Shown one piece after another: positions 11,105 to 23,552 of a stretch of 64,000 nucleotides of DNA. Below the pieces are notes generated by a model. The model searched no databases. It was not told the DNA's origin and was given only the letters and a program-made list of their open reading frames with translations. Position 1 is the stretch's first letter; the number at the start of each line of letters is the position of its first letter. The stretch is from Tomocerus qinae (Eukaryota > Arthropoda > Collembola > Entomobryomorpha > Tomoceridae), in contig CM034547.1 of the NCBI GenBank assembly GCA_020055645.1, positions 40,155,909 to 40,219,908 on the forward strand, written 5' to 3'. A program made the translations under genes and the position numbers.

Positions 11105-12600
11105 TTTTTAGCTCGCCTGCGTGAAGTAGAACCTTATAGAGCCGCACAATCTGTCTGTTCGTTTACGCGAGAACCTCCGAACTCATTGACGGAAATTTAC
11201 CAAAGTTGGCCAAAAAAGACCTGTGACGAACCCTATTCCTATTGCTTTTGGTTAAAACTTCTACACTACTGCCCGCTGAGTTTGCCTTTATTTTGATAGT
11301 GAAAGTAAAGCCAGAAATTTCAAATATGCGGTAACAATAAATTGTTAACTTAATGTTTCCCATCGTTTCTACTAAAATTGACATTGTCTAGTAAAGGAGC
11401 AGAAACCATAAATGACGTATTACATATCATATGAACAAAATAAATTACTTTTCATTTCTATTCAATTTGATAGTCAATATTACAATTTTTCATGTTTTGT
11501 AATCTTAATTTATCAATATCAAATTACTTATTAGAACTATACTATTCGTTTATGCCCGCTTCGAACAAGCAAGCTTACAGAGCCTCACAGCCTGTCCGTG
11601 TCCCTACCTTCGTCCGTACGACCATTCGCCAACACTATAATGGTGATTGCGTTTGTTGATTGGTGCACCAATGACTATAAAATGACCGAGTGAAGGGGAC
11701 CGTGTACACATTTTTTATAGAATAATAGAAATAGGTTTATTTTTAGCTCGCCTGAATAAGGCAGCTTATAGAACCGCACAGTCTGTCCGTACGTCCGTCC
11801 GTTAACACGATAACTTTTGAGCACAATGACGGAAGTTGACCAAACTTGGCAAAAACAATGCCTATGGACCAGTGACGAACCCTATTCATTTTGGTTCAAA
11901 TCGGTCAATAGGTTGCTGAGATACCGCGCGCTCACTTTGTCTTCATTTTGATAGTCAAATGGAAAATTTGGCATACAATGGACATTAAAAGTTCAATTGC
12001 GTTTCCCATAAATTGTTAATATTATTGTGTAAAGTATTTCACTCCGTTTCTACCAAAATTGTGATTTTGTAACAAAGCAAATAAAATCAGGAAACTAACT
12101 ATTAGATGACAGAAATAAATCTAATTTTAATTAGTAATATATTCTAGTCAAATTTACATTTTTTGAATTCCTTTTGATTTTGATAATCAATATCAATAAA
12201 TTTTGTTTACCTGTTGATTTTGATAGTCGACATTAATCAATTTAGATTTTCTGTTGATTTTGATATTCTTAATATATTTCTATTTTCTGCTGATTTTAAT
12301 ATTCAATATTAATCTGTTTTGAATTATTGTTAGTTTTAATAGTTCATATGGATCTATTTTGAATTTAATGGTAAATACTATTCTACTTTGAATTTAATGG
12401 TAAATATTATTCTACTTTGAATTTTTGTGATAGTCATTAGCTCGCCTGACGAGCTATATAGAATCGCACAGTCTGTCCGTCCGCGCGATGAAACTACATC
12501 AAGTTTGTCCCCACGATAACTCCCGAAGGAATTGACGGAATTTAACCAAACTTGGTAAAAACGTTGTCTATGGGCTTGTGACGATCCCTATTGATTGTTG
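11105..12600 (+). repeat. AGCTCGCC repeat family, three plus-strand modules
   Basis: Modules begin at about 11109, 11744 and 12439 with TTAGCTCGCCTG. Each continues with a shared path: AGAACCGCACAGTCTGTCCG, a block of GTCC repeats, CACGATAACT, GACGGAAGTTGACCAAACTTGG, CCTATGG, GACGAACCCTATT, a GCGCGCTCACTTTGTCTTC block and ATTTTGATAGTCAA. Degenerate minisatellite of the TTGATTTTGATAGTCAA type follows the second module (12150-12420). This looks like one end of a non-autonomous mobile element present in many copies. Confidence 0.75.
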
Positions 12601-13159
12601 ACAAAATATGTCCAACGGTTCGCAAATAACAGCCGAAAAAATATGTTATTTAATCTTCGGTGTTACTGTTGATTATTATAATGCCGCTTTTATTGAAAAC
12701 TTGTTGAAATATTTGTAAAGGTTGTAAAACACAGACCAAAATAAATCTGTATGCTTGTCAAACATGAACTTCTGCTCTTATATAACTTGGATTAATATAG
12801 TAGTAAGTGCCAAATTATTGGTTAACATATTCAACCTACAAATTGTCCATTTTATTCTGCTTGCTTTTAATAGGTAATTTTATAGTCGCAATAAACGTTT
12901 CTACTTAAAACTGATCCTGTTAGTAAAAATTAAAAATGGTAATAAAAACATTTGTGTTTCTAAATTAGACCTTTTTCAATAGTAAGAACAATAATGCGAT
13001 TTTTTGTTTGTTAAAACTGCTTCCAGCTGTCGAAAAACGAGGGTACAAAAGATTAGAAAAAAATTTAGATGTGCTTTTGTTTAACAAAGCATGACGATTT
13101 CATTTGGTAGAAAATATTAATCCATTATTGTACACAAGCGTTTTAGCTCGCCTCAATAA

Positions 13160-13470
13160 CAAATTTTGATAGTCAACATTAATCAATTTTGATGTTCTGT
13201 AGATTTTGATAGTCATCACTAATCGATTTTGATTTTCTGTTGATTTTGATAATCAACATTAATCAATTTTGACTTTCTGTTAATTTTGATAGTCAACATT
13301 AATCAATTTTGATTTTCCTTTGATTTTAAAAGTCAGCATTAATCAATTTTGGTTTTCTGTTGATTTTAATAGTCAACATTCATTTTTTTATTTTCTGTCG
13401 ATTTTCATAATCAACGTTTATCTATTTTGATTTTCCATCTATTTTGATACTCAATGTTAATCAATAAATA
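13160..13470 (+). repeat. minisatellite, ~41-bp unit, plus orientation
   Basis: About seven units of TTTTCTGTTGATTTTGATAG plus TCAACATTAATCAATTTTGA with scattered substitutions. Each unit contains GTTGATTTTGATAGTCAAC, an imperfect palindrome, so both strands can form small hairpins. Confidence 0.85.
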
Positions 13471-14159
13471 TCAAAATAAACCAAATTTCCATTTTATATT
13501 CTATAGCACGGTCTCCTTTTCTCAGGCGAGCTTCTGTTACGGCTTGCTGTAGGTTTTTTTCTTTCGATATTGATAATTAACATTAAGCTATTTTGAATTT
13601 AAATTAATTTAGATAATCATATTTTATTTAATATATTTCGACTATTATTCTACCAAAAATGTACACATGGTCCCCTTTACTCAGGCGAGCTTCTGTTGGC
13701 TTGCTGTAGGTTTTAGCTCGCCGGATAAGGCAGCGTATAGAACCACACAGTCTGTCCGTACGTCCGTCCGTACGTCCGTCCGTCCGTCCGTCCCCACGAT
13801 AACTTTCGAAAGCAATGATGGATATTGACCAAACTTGGCAAAAACAATGCCTATGGACCACTGACGATCCCTATTGAATTGGGGGTAAATCGGTCTATTG
13901 GTTACTGAGATAACGCGCGCTCACTTTGTCTTCATTTTGAAATGAAAATTCAAGTCAAATGAAAAATTGGCATTAAATGGACATTAAAAGTTTAATTGTG
14001 TTTGCTAATAATTGTTAGGGATAGTATATAATATTTAACTCCGCTTCGACCAAATTTAATATTTTATAATAAAGTAAACATAACAAGAAAATAACTATTA
14101 TAGGACGGAAATAAATCTATTTCGCATTTATATGCAATTGATAGTCAAATTTATATTTT

Positions 14160-14560
14160 TCGAGTTACTTTTCATTTTGATAGTTAATATCAACCAATTT
14201 TGATTTTCTTTTGATTTTTATACTCAATATTAATCAATTTTTATTTTCTGTTGATTTTGATACTCAATATTAATCATTTGGGTATTTCTGTTGATTTTGA
14301 TACTCAATGTTAATCAATTTTGATTTTCTGTTGATTTTCATATTCAACATTAATCAATTTTGATTTTCTGTTGGTTTTCATAGCCAACATCAATCTATTT
14401 TTTTTCTGTTGGTTTTCATAGTCAACATCAATCTATTTTGATTTTCTGTTGGTTTTCATAGTCAACATCAATCTATTTTGATTTGCTGTTTATTTTGATA
14501 GTCAACATCAATCTATTTTGATTTGCTGTTTGTTTTTATATTGAATAATGAATTATATTA
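14160..14560 (+). repeat. minisatellite, plus orientation
   Basis: About ten units of the same family as 13160-13470. Later units shift to the subtype GTTGGTTTTCATAGTCAACA then TCAATCTATTTTGATTT, showing local homogenisation of variants within the array. Confidence 0.85.
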
Positions 14561-14699
14561 ATCTAGTTTGAATTAGCGCTTACTTTACTAATCAAAATAA
14601 ATTTATTTTTATTATTATTACAACCAAAATGTGCACACGGTCCCCTTTACTCAGGCGAGCTTCTGTTACGGCTTGCTGTTGGTTTTATATTTATTGGTT

Positions 14700-15240
14700 A
14701 ATATTGAGTATCAAAATTATAATGGATAAATGTTGACCATCAAAATCAATAGAAAATCAAAATAGGTTAACGTTGACTATGAAAATCAACAGAAAATAAA
14801 AATAGGTTAATTTTGACCATCAAATATAAAATCAATATAGATTAATGTTGACCTTCAAAAACAGCAGAAAATCAAAATGGAATAATTTTCACTACCAAAA
14901 TCCACAGAAATCAAATTTGGTTAATATTGAGAATTAAAATCAACAGGAAATCAAAATAGATTAATATTGAGTATCAAAATCAACAGAATCAAAATTGATT
15001 AATATTTAGTATCAAAATAAACAAAACATCAATTAATATTGACTATAAAAATCAACAGAAAATCAAAATTGATTAATATTTAGTATCATCAAAGTAAACA
15101 AAAAATCTAAATCGATTAATATTGAGTATCAAAACACACAAATTCAAAATTGATTAATACTGAATATCAAAATCAACAGAAATTCAAAATTGATTAATAT
15201 TGAGTATCAAAATAGACAAAAAATTAAAATCGGTTGATAT
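14700..15240 (-). repeat. minisatellite, inverted orientation
   Basis: Units read AATTGATTAATATTGAGTAT plus CAAAATCAACAGAAAATC, the reverse complement of the array at 14160-14560. Together the two arrays can form a very long imperfect double strand centred near 14.65 kb. Confidence 0.85.
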
Positions 15241-15299
15241 TGAGTATCATATATATACACTTTTTACTATCTGAAATTGTGATTGCCAAAAGACAGCAA

Positions 15300-16630
15300 A
15301 ATAATTCAACAATATAATAAAATTTGAGATAAAAAAAGTTATCGTGTAAAAAACGGACGGATGATTCTATAAGCTGCCTTATCAGGCGAGCTAAAAATAA
15401 TGAAATATGAAAGAAGATATGAAATAATATGATATAATATGATATAATAATATCATAACATTATGTATGAATTTCATAAAGATCGTCTTGAAAAATAGAT
15501 GTAAGCAGCAATTGCAACTTGCTCTAACAAATCAGTTGGCAAGTTAAACCTTTTCAAAATGCTTAAAGAAAAGTAGTAATTGTTCCACTGGCACCAAAAA
15601 ATAATCCTATTACCTCAAAAGGATAATTTATAGAATAAATTCTTTGGAGGTCCGGGATACAGGTTTCATAAATATTCGAAATAAATCTATTTTCATCGTA
15701 CGCTAGATATTTTCCGGTTTAATTTACTATACAATAAATTTGGTCGAAGCGGATTTAAATATTATATACTGTCAATCTAACAATGGATAGGAAACACAAT
15801 TGAACTTTCAATGTCAATTTAATGCCAATTTTTCATTTTGACTATCAAAATGAAGACAAAGTTAGCGCGCGGCATCTCAACAACCTATGGAGTAATGTGG
15901 CCCATTTTCAATAGGCTCTGTAAATCAAAATAGATTAATGTTGATTATCAAAATCGACAGAAAATCAAAATAAAAAACGTTGACTCAAAATCAACAGAAA
16001 ATCAAAATAGATTAACGTTAACTCAAAATTAACAGAAAATCAAAACAGATTAATTTTGACTATCAAAATAAACATTAAATCAAATTAGATCATTGTTTGC
16101 TATCATAATCAACATAAAATCAAATTAGATTATTGTTTGCCATCATAATCAACATAAAATCAAATTAGAGTATTGTTTGCTATCATAATCAACAGAAAAT
16201 CAAATTTGAGTAATATTGAGCATCAAATTTAAAAAAAATATAAATTTGACTATAAAATTGAATATAAATGCGAAATAGATTTTTTCAGCCCTCTAGTAGT
16301 TATTTTCCCGTGTTATTTGCTTTATTATGAAATCGTAATTTTGGTAGAAGCGGCATGAAATGTATACTATCATTCATTTATAGGAAACACAATTGAACTT
16401 TTGATATGCCCATTTTCTACTTTGACTATCAAAATGAAGACAAAATGAGCGCGCGGTTTCTCAGCAACCTATTGAACCAAAATGAACCTTTGTCACAGGT
16501 CTACAGGCATTGTTTTTGGCAAGTTTGGTCAATTTCCGTGAATACGTTCAAAAGTTACAGTGTTGGGGGACGGACGTACGGACAAACTGTACGGTTCTAT
16601 AAGCTGCCTTATTTAGGGGAGCTAAAAATT
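15300..16630 (-). repeat. inverted AGCTCGCC modules with minisatellite
   Basis: Minus-orientation modules end at about 15397 and 16628. Their characteristic blocks (AAAATGAAGACAAA, GCGCGCGG, GTTTTTGGCAAGTTTGGTCA, CGGACG, TATAAGCTGCCTTAT) are the inverse of those in the 11-13 kb copies. A degenerate inverted minisatellite fills 15915-16240. The 89-residue open frame at 16406-16675 is simply this module read in one frame. Confidence 0.75.
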
Positions 16631-16675
16631 GTTTCAACTCAAGTTTCCTCCTTCAAGCACTGTTCATTTTTGTAG

Positions 16676-16950
16676 TCAATATTAATCTAATTTCATGCAG
16701 TTTCTGTTAATTTTGACAATCTAGTCTACATGAACCTATTTTCAGTTTCTGTCAACTTTGACAGTCTAGTCAACATGAACCTTCTTTCAGGTTCTGTTAA
16801 TTTTGACAGTCTAGTCTACATAAACCTACTTTTAATTGCTGTTAATTTTGACAGTCTAGTCTACATGAACCTACTTTTAATTGCTGTTAATTTTGACAGT
16901 CTAGTCTACATGAACCTACTTTTAATTGCTGTTAATTTTGACTATTGTTA
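16676..16950 (+). repeat. tandem repeat, 45-bp unit
   Basis: About six units of TTGCTGTTAATTTTGACAGT plus CTAGTCTACATGAACCTACT plus TTTAA. The unit is 45 bp, a multiple of three, so one frame stays open and yields a 15-residue repeat peptide. The last three units are almost identical. It probably derives from the neighbouring minisatellite by a different expansion. Confidence 0.85.
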
Positions 16951-18229
16951 AGTTCATATTGACTATACTATCAAAATTTAATAACGAACAAACTAGATTA
17001 ATATGGGCTACCAGGAGAAAATCAAAATAGAATATTAGTGACCATCAAAACAAATTCAAAATATAATGATACTTACTATAAAAATAAACAAATGTAAATA
17101 TGACTTTAAAATTGAAAACAAATGCAAAATATATTTTTTATCTTTCTATAACTGGTGCTTTTCAATTTTATGTTCTTTATTTTTTACAAAATCTAAACTT
17201 TGGCAGACGCAATGACAGACGCGAAATGAAATAGTGTTCCACAATTTTGTTGACGCTTAATAGGAAACGAAATAGAATTTTTTTACCATCTATCATACCG
17301 GCTATCAAAATATAGAAATAGTGAGCGCAAGATATATTTGCAACCTATGAGAGGTTCGCGTCCAAAATCAATAGGGATCGTCCGATGTTTGATAGTAATG
17401 TTTCTGCCAAGTTACTATTTTCAAGAAGAAATTTTTATTGCGTTCCAATTTTGCTGAGACCGTGTGCTGTGTGCTGAGGCCGTATGGACGGACAACCTAT
17501 GTGGACCTATAAGCTTGCTTACACCGGCGAGCTAAAAATAACGGCAAGCAGTAACCGAAGGTTGCCTAAGTAAAGGTCAAATGTTACTTCATACACATTA
17601 TCTTTGGCAGGAAAAGTAGATATATATTTTGACTTGCTATAAACATAAACAGGGATTCAAAATAAATAAATATTGACAATCAGAATGAACCGAAATAGAA
17701 AGCAGATCATTACCGACTTTCAAAATGTACAGAAATTCAAAATCAAAATAAAGAATTATTCATTACCAAATTCGAAACAAATTCAAACCAGATTTACACT
17801 GACTAACAAAATCATCAGAAATTCTAAATAAAGTATTATTGATTATCATCAAAAATAAGATTAATTCAAAGCGGTCTATTTCGTTTTAAATAGTCTAATA
17901 ATAAATCTCAATTTTGGTAGAAGCAGAGTAAACAATTTTTTACTATCTATCAAAAATGTTTTTGGAAACGCAATATCTTAAAAAAGGAATAAAAAATAAT
18001 CAGTAATTCCAAGTATATCAATATTGATTATTAATCAATATATAAAAATAAACCTACAGCAAGCCGTAACAGAATCTCGCCTGAGTAAAGGGGATTATGT
18101 ACACATAATTTTGGTAGAATAATAGTAAAAATAGATATATTTTGATTGATGAATTTAAATTAGATCAGTATTGATCATAGATCAAAATATACCTACAGCA
18201 GGGAAGGCGATCGTGTGTACATTATTGAA
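16951..18229 (-). repeat. degenerate repeat module and spacer
   Basis: An old inverted module ends at about 17537 with GGCGAGCTAAAAATAACGGC. Around it lie degenerate minisatellite words (ACTATCAAAAT, AATCAACAGAA). At about 18055-18100 the inverse of the CAGGCGAGCTTCTGTTACGG motif appears. No gene is visible. Confidence 0.6.
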
Positions 18230-18990
18230 AACAAATAAAATAAAATTGACTAGTACTGACTATCAAAATAAAATGAAAATTTGGTTATTATTGACTATCA
18301 AAATAAAATAAAAATTGATTAGTGTTGATTATCAAAATAAAATGAAAATTGACTAGCAATGACTACCAAAATAAAATGAAAATTGGTTAGTATTGACTAT
18401 CAAAATAAAATGAAAATTGGATAAAATGAAAATTGATTAGTATTGACTATCAAAATATAATAAAAATTGATTAGTATTGACTATCAAAATAAAATGAAAA
18501 TTGACTAGCAATGACTATGAAATAAAAATGAAAATTGATTAGTATTGACTATCAAAATAAAATGAAAATTGATTAGTATTGACTATCAAAATAAAATAAA
18601 AATTGATTAGTATTGACTATCAAAATAAAATGAAAATTGATTAGTATTGACTATCAAAATAAAATGAAAATTGAATAAAATGAAAATTGATTAGTGTTGA
18701 TTATCAAAATAAAACGAAATTGACTAGTAATGACTATCAAAATAAAATGAAAGTTGGTTAGTATTGACTATCAAAATAAAATGAAAATTGATTAGTATTG
18801 ACTATCAAAATAAAATGAAAATTGACTAGCAATGACTATGAAATAAAAATGAAAATTGATTAGTATTGACTATCAAAATAAAATGAAAATTGATTAGTAT
18901 TGACTATCAAAATAAAATGAAAATTGATTAGTATTGACTATCAAAATAAAATAAAAATTGATTAGTATTGACTATCAAAATAAAATGCAC
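18230..18990 (-). repeat. minisatellite array, 34-bp unit
   Basis: Roughly 20 units of AATTGATTAGTATTGACTAT plus CAAAATAAAATGAA, with variants (GACTAGCAATGACTATGAAAT; GGTTAGTATTG) recurring in blocks, a sign of segmental duplication of several units at once. It is the most homogeneous array in the window and abuts a plus-strand AGCTCGCC end at 18994. Confidence 0.9.
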
Positions 18991-19890
18991 ATTTTTAGCT
19001 CGCCTCAGGAAGCAAGCTTATAGAACTGCACAGTCTGTCCGTCCGTCCGACAAAGCATATTGAAAATGGGCCACAATTTTCTATTGGTTAAGATACTGCG
19101 CGCTCACTTTCTCTTCAATTTGATAGTCAAACTGAAATTTGGGCATTAAAAAGTTTTATTGTGTTTTGCAAAGTGTTTTCAGGGCTCCGAGGTTCAGTTC
19201 AAAGTGGTTGCAAAGAACTGGTTGGGGGAAACCAGTTTTCTGGAGCATGAGATTAAATAATATTAAAATTAAAATTAAATAATATTGAGTATCAAAATAA
19301 ACAAAAAACCAAAATTGACTAATATTGAGTATCAAAATAAACAAAAAATCAAAATTGACTAATATTGAGTATCAAAATAAACAAAAAATCAAAATCGATT
19401 AATATTCAGAATCAAAATAAGCAAAAAATCAAACGATTAATATTCAGAATCAAAATAAGCAAAAAGTTAAAATTGATTAATATGGAGTATAAACAACAAA
19501 GAAAAAGAAAAATCTTAAATTTGATCGAAGCGTTATTTAATATTTTGTACTATCTCCTAACAATCCGTTGGAAGCACAATTGAACTTCTAATGTCCATTT
19601 AATGCCATATTTTCATTTTGACTATTAAAATGAAGACAAATAGAGCACGTGGCATCTCGGCAACCTATGGACCAATGTGGCCCATTTTCAATAGGCTTTG
19701 TCACAGGCCCATAGGCAATGTTTTTGCTAAGTTTAGTTGAAATCCATCAATGTCTTCAAAAGTTATCATGTAAACGGACGGACTGTGCGATTCTATAAGC
19801 TGCCTTTTCAGGCGAGCTAAAAAGAAAAATGTGTACACCGACCCCTTTACTCAAGCGAGCTTCTGTTTCGGCTTGCCGTAGGTTTTAATA
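18991..19890. mobile_element. AGCTCGCC element, complete inverted ends
   Basis: It starts TTTTTAGCTCGCCTCAGG at about 18991 and ends TTCAGGCGAGCTAAAAAG at about 19822, so the ends are inverted copies. Inside are a GTCC-repeat block, an inverted minisatellite (19250-19480) and a closing module with TTCTAATGTCCATTTAATGC and GCATCTCGGCAACCTATGG. An ACTCAAGCGAGCTTCTGTTT motif follows at 19852. At about 830 bp this is the most compact complete-looking member. Confidence 0.7.
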
Positions 19891-20326
19891 TGTCGTGCTA
19901 CATATATAATGAATAACTCAATTCTGAAAGTTTGATCAAAATCCGTACTCTCGGTTTTGTGTTACCGGGTGAGTATTTTTCGTCTACCAAAATATGTACA
20001 TGGTAACCTTTACTCAGGCGAGCTTCTGTTACGCTTTTGTAGCGACTTTTCTCAATTTCGGGGCCCGGGCCCGCACGATATCTGGACCCCCCTTGGTGCG
20101 GGCCTGATCCGATTTTTTGCTGCTATAATATTTTCTTCGTCCTCTATCACTTACACTGGTTATAACTCAGTACCGGCATCCCATTCTTTATTTGAATTTT
20201 TAAAGCCATGGATATCCATGTGAATATATTGATTGAGTTTATGTAATTTTTAGATGGAAATTTTTTTCGTAGAACTACACATGCAGTGTTCTATGAGAGA
20301 GAATGGAAATAGATAAATTGGCTTAC

Positions 20327-20436
20327 CCATTGGGACATTTCATGCGTGTCGGCCGACCGATGATGATAATTCAAGATTAAAATCGTTGAGACCACCGAGG
20401 AGGCTACCATGAACATGATACAATTGAAGTATGTAC
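20327..20436 (-). CDS. nAChRalpha7-like: nAChR exon 9 (TM3)
   Basis: A 110-nt exon after GATGTCTAG. GT completes the Gly codon, followed by [26 protein letters not shown] and [10 protein letters not shown]. The donor is TGG|GTAAGC, phase 0. It covers TM3 and the start of the cytoplasmic loop. The Gly at the exon 8/9 junction corresponds to the TM3 glycine (G275 numbering in thrips alpha6) whose change to Glu gives spinosyn resistance in insect alpha6; here it is glycine. The exon is isolated between introns of 9.5 and 11.6 kb. Confidence 0.96.
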
Positions 20437-22414
20437 CTAGACATCCCACCAAGAAACAATAAATCAACGTTATCATGGGGTCTGGACAGAATGGAATAAA
20501 GACACGTACAGTACAACAGACACACAGAGATGTAAGTAGGTAGTTTAGTAGTAATAGTAGTCATTAGATCTTTAGAAACACAGATACCATAGAACACAAC
20601 AGCCAAAATACATCCACAACACTAATATGTCCATCCAATATTTCTACGATTTATGCACATCGCCATAAATCACATCTACGTATACACTACAATTACAAAC
20701 GGTACAACTGAAACAATCCAAAGTCAACTCTAATCTACGATGATACAAACAATCAATGCTACTCAAACAAACATATTTTAGTATAATAAATCCTGCGACT
20801 ATTCTTATAATACCTACTACGTATACTTACACACGGCAGAAGTAGTACTTAAGATTAAGCAAAATCATCATTGACGACTACACGAACAAGAAGCATAGTC
20901 AGAGAAAGCAACCTTTGTGTTTGCAAACACGTTGCATATTTAGTTTGGTTCATTTGCGCTGCAAGAGCAAGCGGTTTCCAGCGCCAGTGCATGTCATTTT
21001 ACATTTTAGATAAGAATAAGGTCAGCTATACAGATATTGCAGAATGCAAAGCATCATCCTTATTCTAGTAACTATTTCTTAAAGTACGTTGTACTTTTGG
21101 CAAAATAAATAAAGCCAAACTGCTCTGTTTTAGAACTCATCAAGCAATATTGTTTTGCTATTAACGTAAACTCTATCGAATGATGGCTAAATAAATTGTC
21201 CATGCAAATAATTGCAAGTGTCTGTACTCGGAATTTATTAAACCACGAAAATTTTTTTATTGTTAGTAAAATAATGCTCATTGGTTAATAGGTTAATAAG
21301 GGTCAAGCAGTGAAAGTCTACTTTCCTTTCAAAATGATAGGGAACATAAATTTTTGGAAATTAAATGGATTAAAAACGGAAATATTCATATCAGTAGGAG
21401 GGAACAAGGGGTTTAAGTATCTAAACATGCGTGGGGAAATTCCAAGCTGATTCTCCACGAAAGGTGAAAATAATTTTATTTGTTAATCCCTTGTTACCTT
21501 CTACTGGTATAGCTATGCAATCTTATATTGGTAAAATAATGGAGTTAAGGTGATATTGACAATTAGCAAAGCAAGACGGACGAAAGAGAAAGCACATATT
21601 GAAACATTTAAATGATGATTGAAGAGCACGAGAAGGTAGCAGCGAAACATGCAGCCTTAGAATTGCAACGTAGCCTACGTACAATACGGATACGAATACA
21701 GTACACGTTATACTGGTTGGTAGGTTTATACTGTTTTTAGTCAATACTAAAGTCGGTCAAAAGTAGTTTGGAGAGGATGGGAAGAGTCTACAGTACAGGA
21801 GTAAAAGTGAAGTGAGATGGAAGTAACATTAGCTACTTTAAAATGCGCTTGCTATGCAATGCATTGTATCGTTCTAATAATAATTAACTCTATGTATATA
21901 TTAGGAACATACGTAGCATTTTTAGTAGTAAAATTGGTTAGTTGTAAAAAGGATGCCCACAACTAAACTCTAATAAAGAGGTTCGTTGCAAGTCAAATGC
22001 AAAAAATGTAAAAATTGAGGCTGTATAGTTTGCATAAAAGTGACATTCAAATCAGTTCACTACATCTTCGTCTACAAAAGAGTGTAAAAAACTACAAACT
22101 ACTATCAAAAATTGAAGTCATGCCATAAAAACCTCCGGATCCCGAAGAAACTTGTCATTCCGGAGTAGAATCACAGAAGTCACAATCAATCGTTAACAAT
22201 AGGAGACGAAATTATCCAAACAGTTCAGATTTTGTTAGTACAAGTAATCAGGGTAGGTGGTTTGACTTGATTTGGTTAGGTTTGGGTCCAATATGCGGGC
22301 TCATAGACAGGAATACAAAGGTAACAGGTGAGACTCAATATACCCATAGCCTATAGCCTCCAATTAACATTGCTCAATAATAAATGTAATGAAAGTGGAC
22401 CCATAATGGATTGG

Positions 22415-22560
22415 AGTAAGGCAATTGTTGCACGGGTATCAGTTTCAATTGGGTCAAGTTAGGTGCCTCGAAAGCATCAGAGGTGTGTATAATCCATGGC
22501 GGGAGTTTTACAAAATGCGCCATGCAATCATGCAGCCACTACCTTACTCCAACATTTTGC
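22415..22560 (+). repeat. dispersed repeat R2, copy 1
   Basis: Contains GGCAATTGTTGCACGGGTAT, GTTAGGTGCC, AAGCATCAGAGGTGTG and CCATGGCGGGAGTTTTA. The same blocks occur inverted at 24862-25035 and partly at 26205-26270. Flanks rich in ACTCCAAC/GGAGTAAGG are shared with copy 2. Confidence 0.7.
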
Positions 22561-23552
22561 GAGTACTAAGACTTTAAGATATTTCACGGTGCTTATGAAT
22601 GAGCCATGGGTATATTAACAGGTTTAAAGGTGGGTTTTGCAAGGGTTTAGGTTAGGATTGCCTTTGACGGAGGCAATCTCATTTCACACAATTTTAGGTT
22701 GTAGGGAAGGAGATATGGAAGGAGTTGGAGAGGGCACACTAAATGGGTGCAGTTGACTGCCCCGACACAAAAGGAGTATTCAAAACAAAAAAGACTGGAT
22801 GAGTAGACATGGGACTTACCAAACGAGGCAAAGTGAGATGACAGAAAAGTCATGTCATTCCGAAAGGCCCAGATCCGTTGGAAATGGGAAAAATATGTGT
22901 TCATCAAGATAAGACAAAAACAAAATTTGTCTTCTTGGCAGGTGAAAGACGTTCTGTTCATATAAAATGACGCTTGAATCACGTCAGGTCAGGCTGAGGC
23001 AGGTCAAAACATTTGGCAGAAACTTGGGAAAAACCTTTGCTGCTCTTAACACTTACTCTACACTTGATTGTCAAAATTCAAAATAAAAAACCAAAACATC
23101 CCAAAACCATTTGCGCAGTAAAATTAGGTAAGATGGTGCTGAGTGGATTCACACGTTACATATGAGATGGGTATGAATCAGGTAGACATTGTTTTAGGAG
23201 ATAAATACACTATGTATACAGTTAGGCAAGGTATAAAAATACTTTATTGCTTTCACTTATGCATTTTTCTTATGGCTAAGTACGTATATACGTCATTTGT
23301 ACACAAAATCTCAAAAATTGAACAAAATACAATAAAATGTGAGATGAGGGACTTCTACCACATTTATAATAACATTTTCATTAAAATGGGATAGGAAACG
23401 ACTAGGAGTTACAAGACAGTAAATAACAACGTTATGTAGTATGTATTACTACTACTACTAGGGACTTTTGGTTGAGATCTTCCCAGGATTGAGCTATGCC
23501 AGATGGTGAGGTTATTGGTTGCATAAGGAAAAAGAAAAGCTATCTATACCTA

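Larger units (their letters stand above)
13144..15400. mobile_element. AGCTCGCC element with inverted minisatellite arms
   Basis: From about 13714 (TTTTAGCTCGCC, plus orientation) to about 15397 (GGCGAGCTAAAAA) the segment has matching inverted ends. Between them lie a terminal module, a plus-strand minisatellite (14160-14560) and the same minisatellite inverted (14700-15240). A further plus array is at 13160-13470. The motif ACTCAGGCGAGCTTCTGTTA with GGCTTGCTG recurs at about 13520, 13680 and 14650. The layout resembles transposon-derived elements carrying core tandem repeats, such as Helentron-associated elements, but I see no transposase or Rep/helicase. Confidence 0.7.
8746..20326 (-). 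other. intron 9, 11.6 kb, packed with repeats
   Basis: The largest intron in the window. Its acceptor end (8.85-10.7 kb) carries long foldback elements. The middle and donor end (11-20 kb) form a complex of AGCTCGCC-ended elements with internal minisatellites. No additional nAChR exon or other gene was recognised; open frames here are by-products of repeats whose unit is a multiple of three. Confidence 0.7.

Noticed and set aside
13628-13861. Open frame with a GRTDGRTD repeat
   Set aside because: Produced by a GTCC microsatellite inside a repeated module; the same module occurs many times with disrupted frames.
16730-16951. Repetitive 73-residue protein
   Set aside because: Artefact of a 45-bp tandem repeat whose length is a multiple of three.
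18230-18990. CRISPR array
   Set aside because: There are no unique spacers between repeats; it is a continuous 34-bp minisatellite in a eukaryotic intron.
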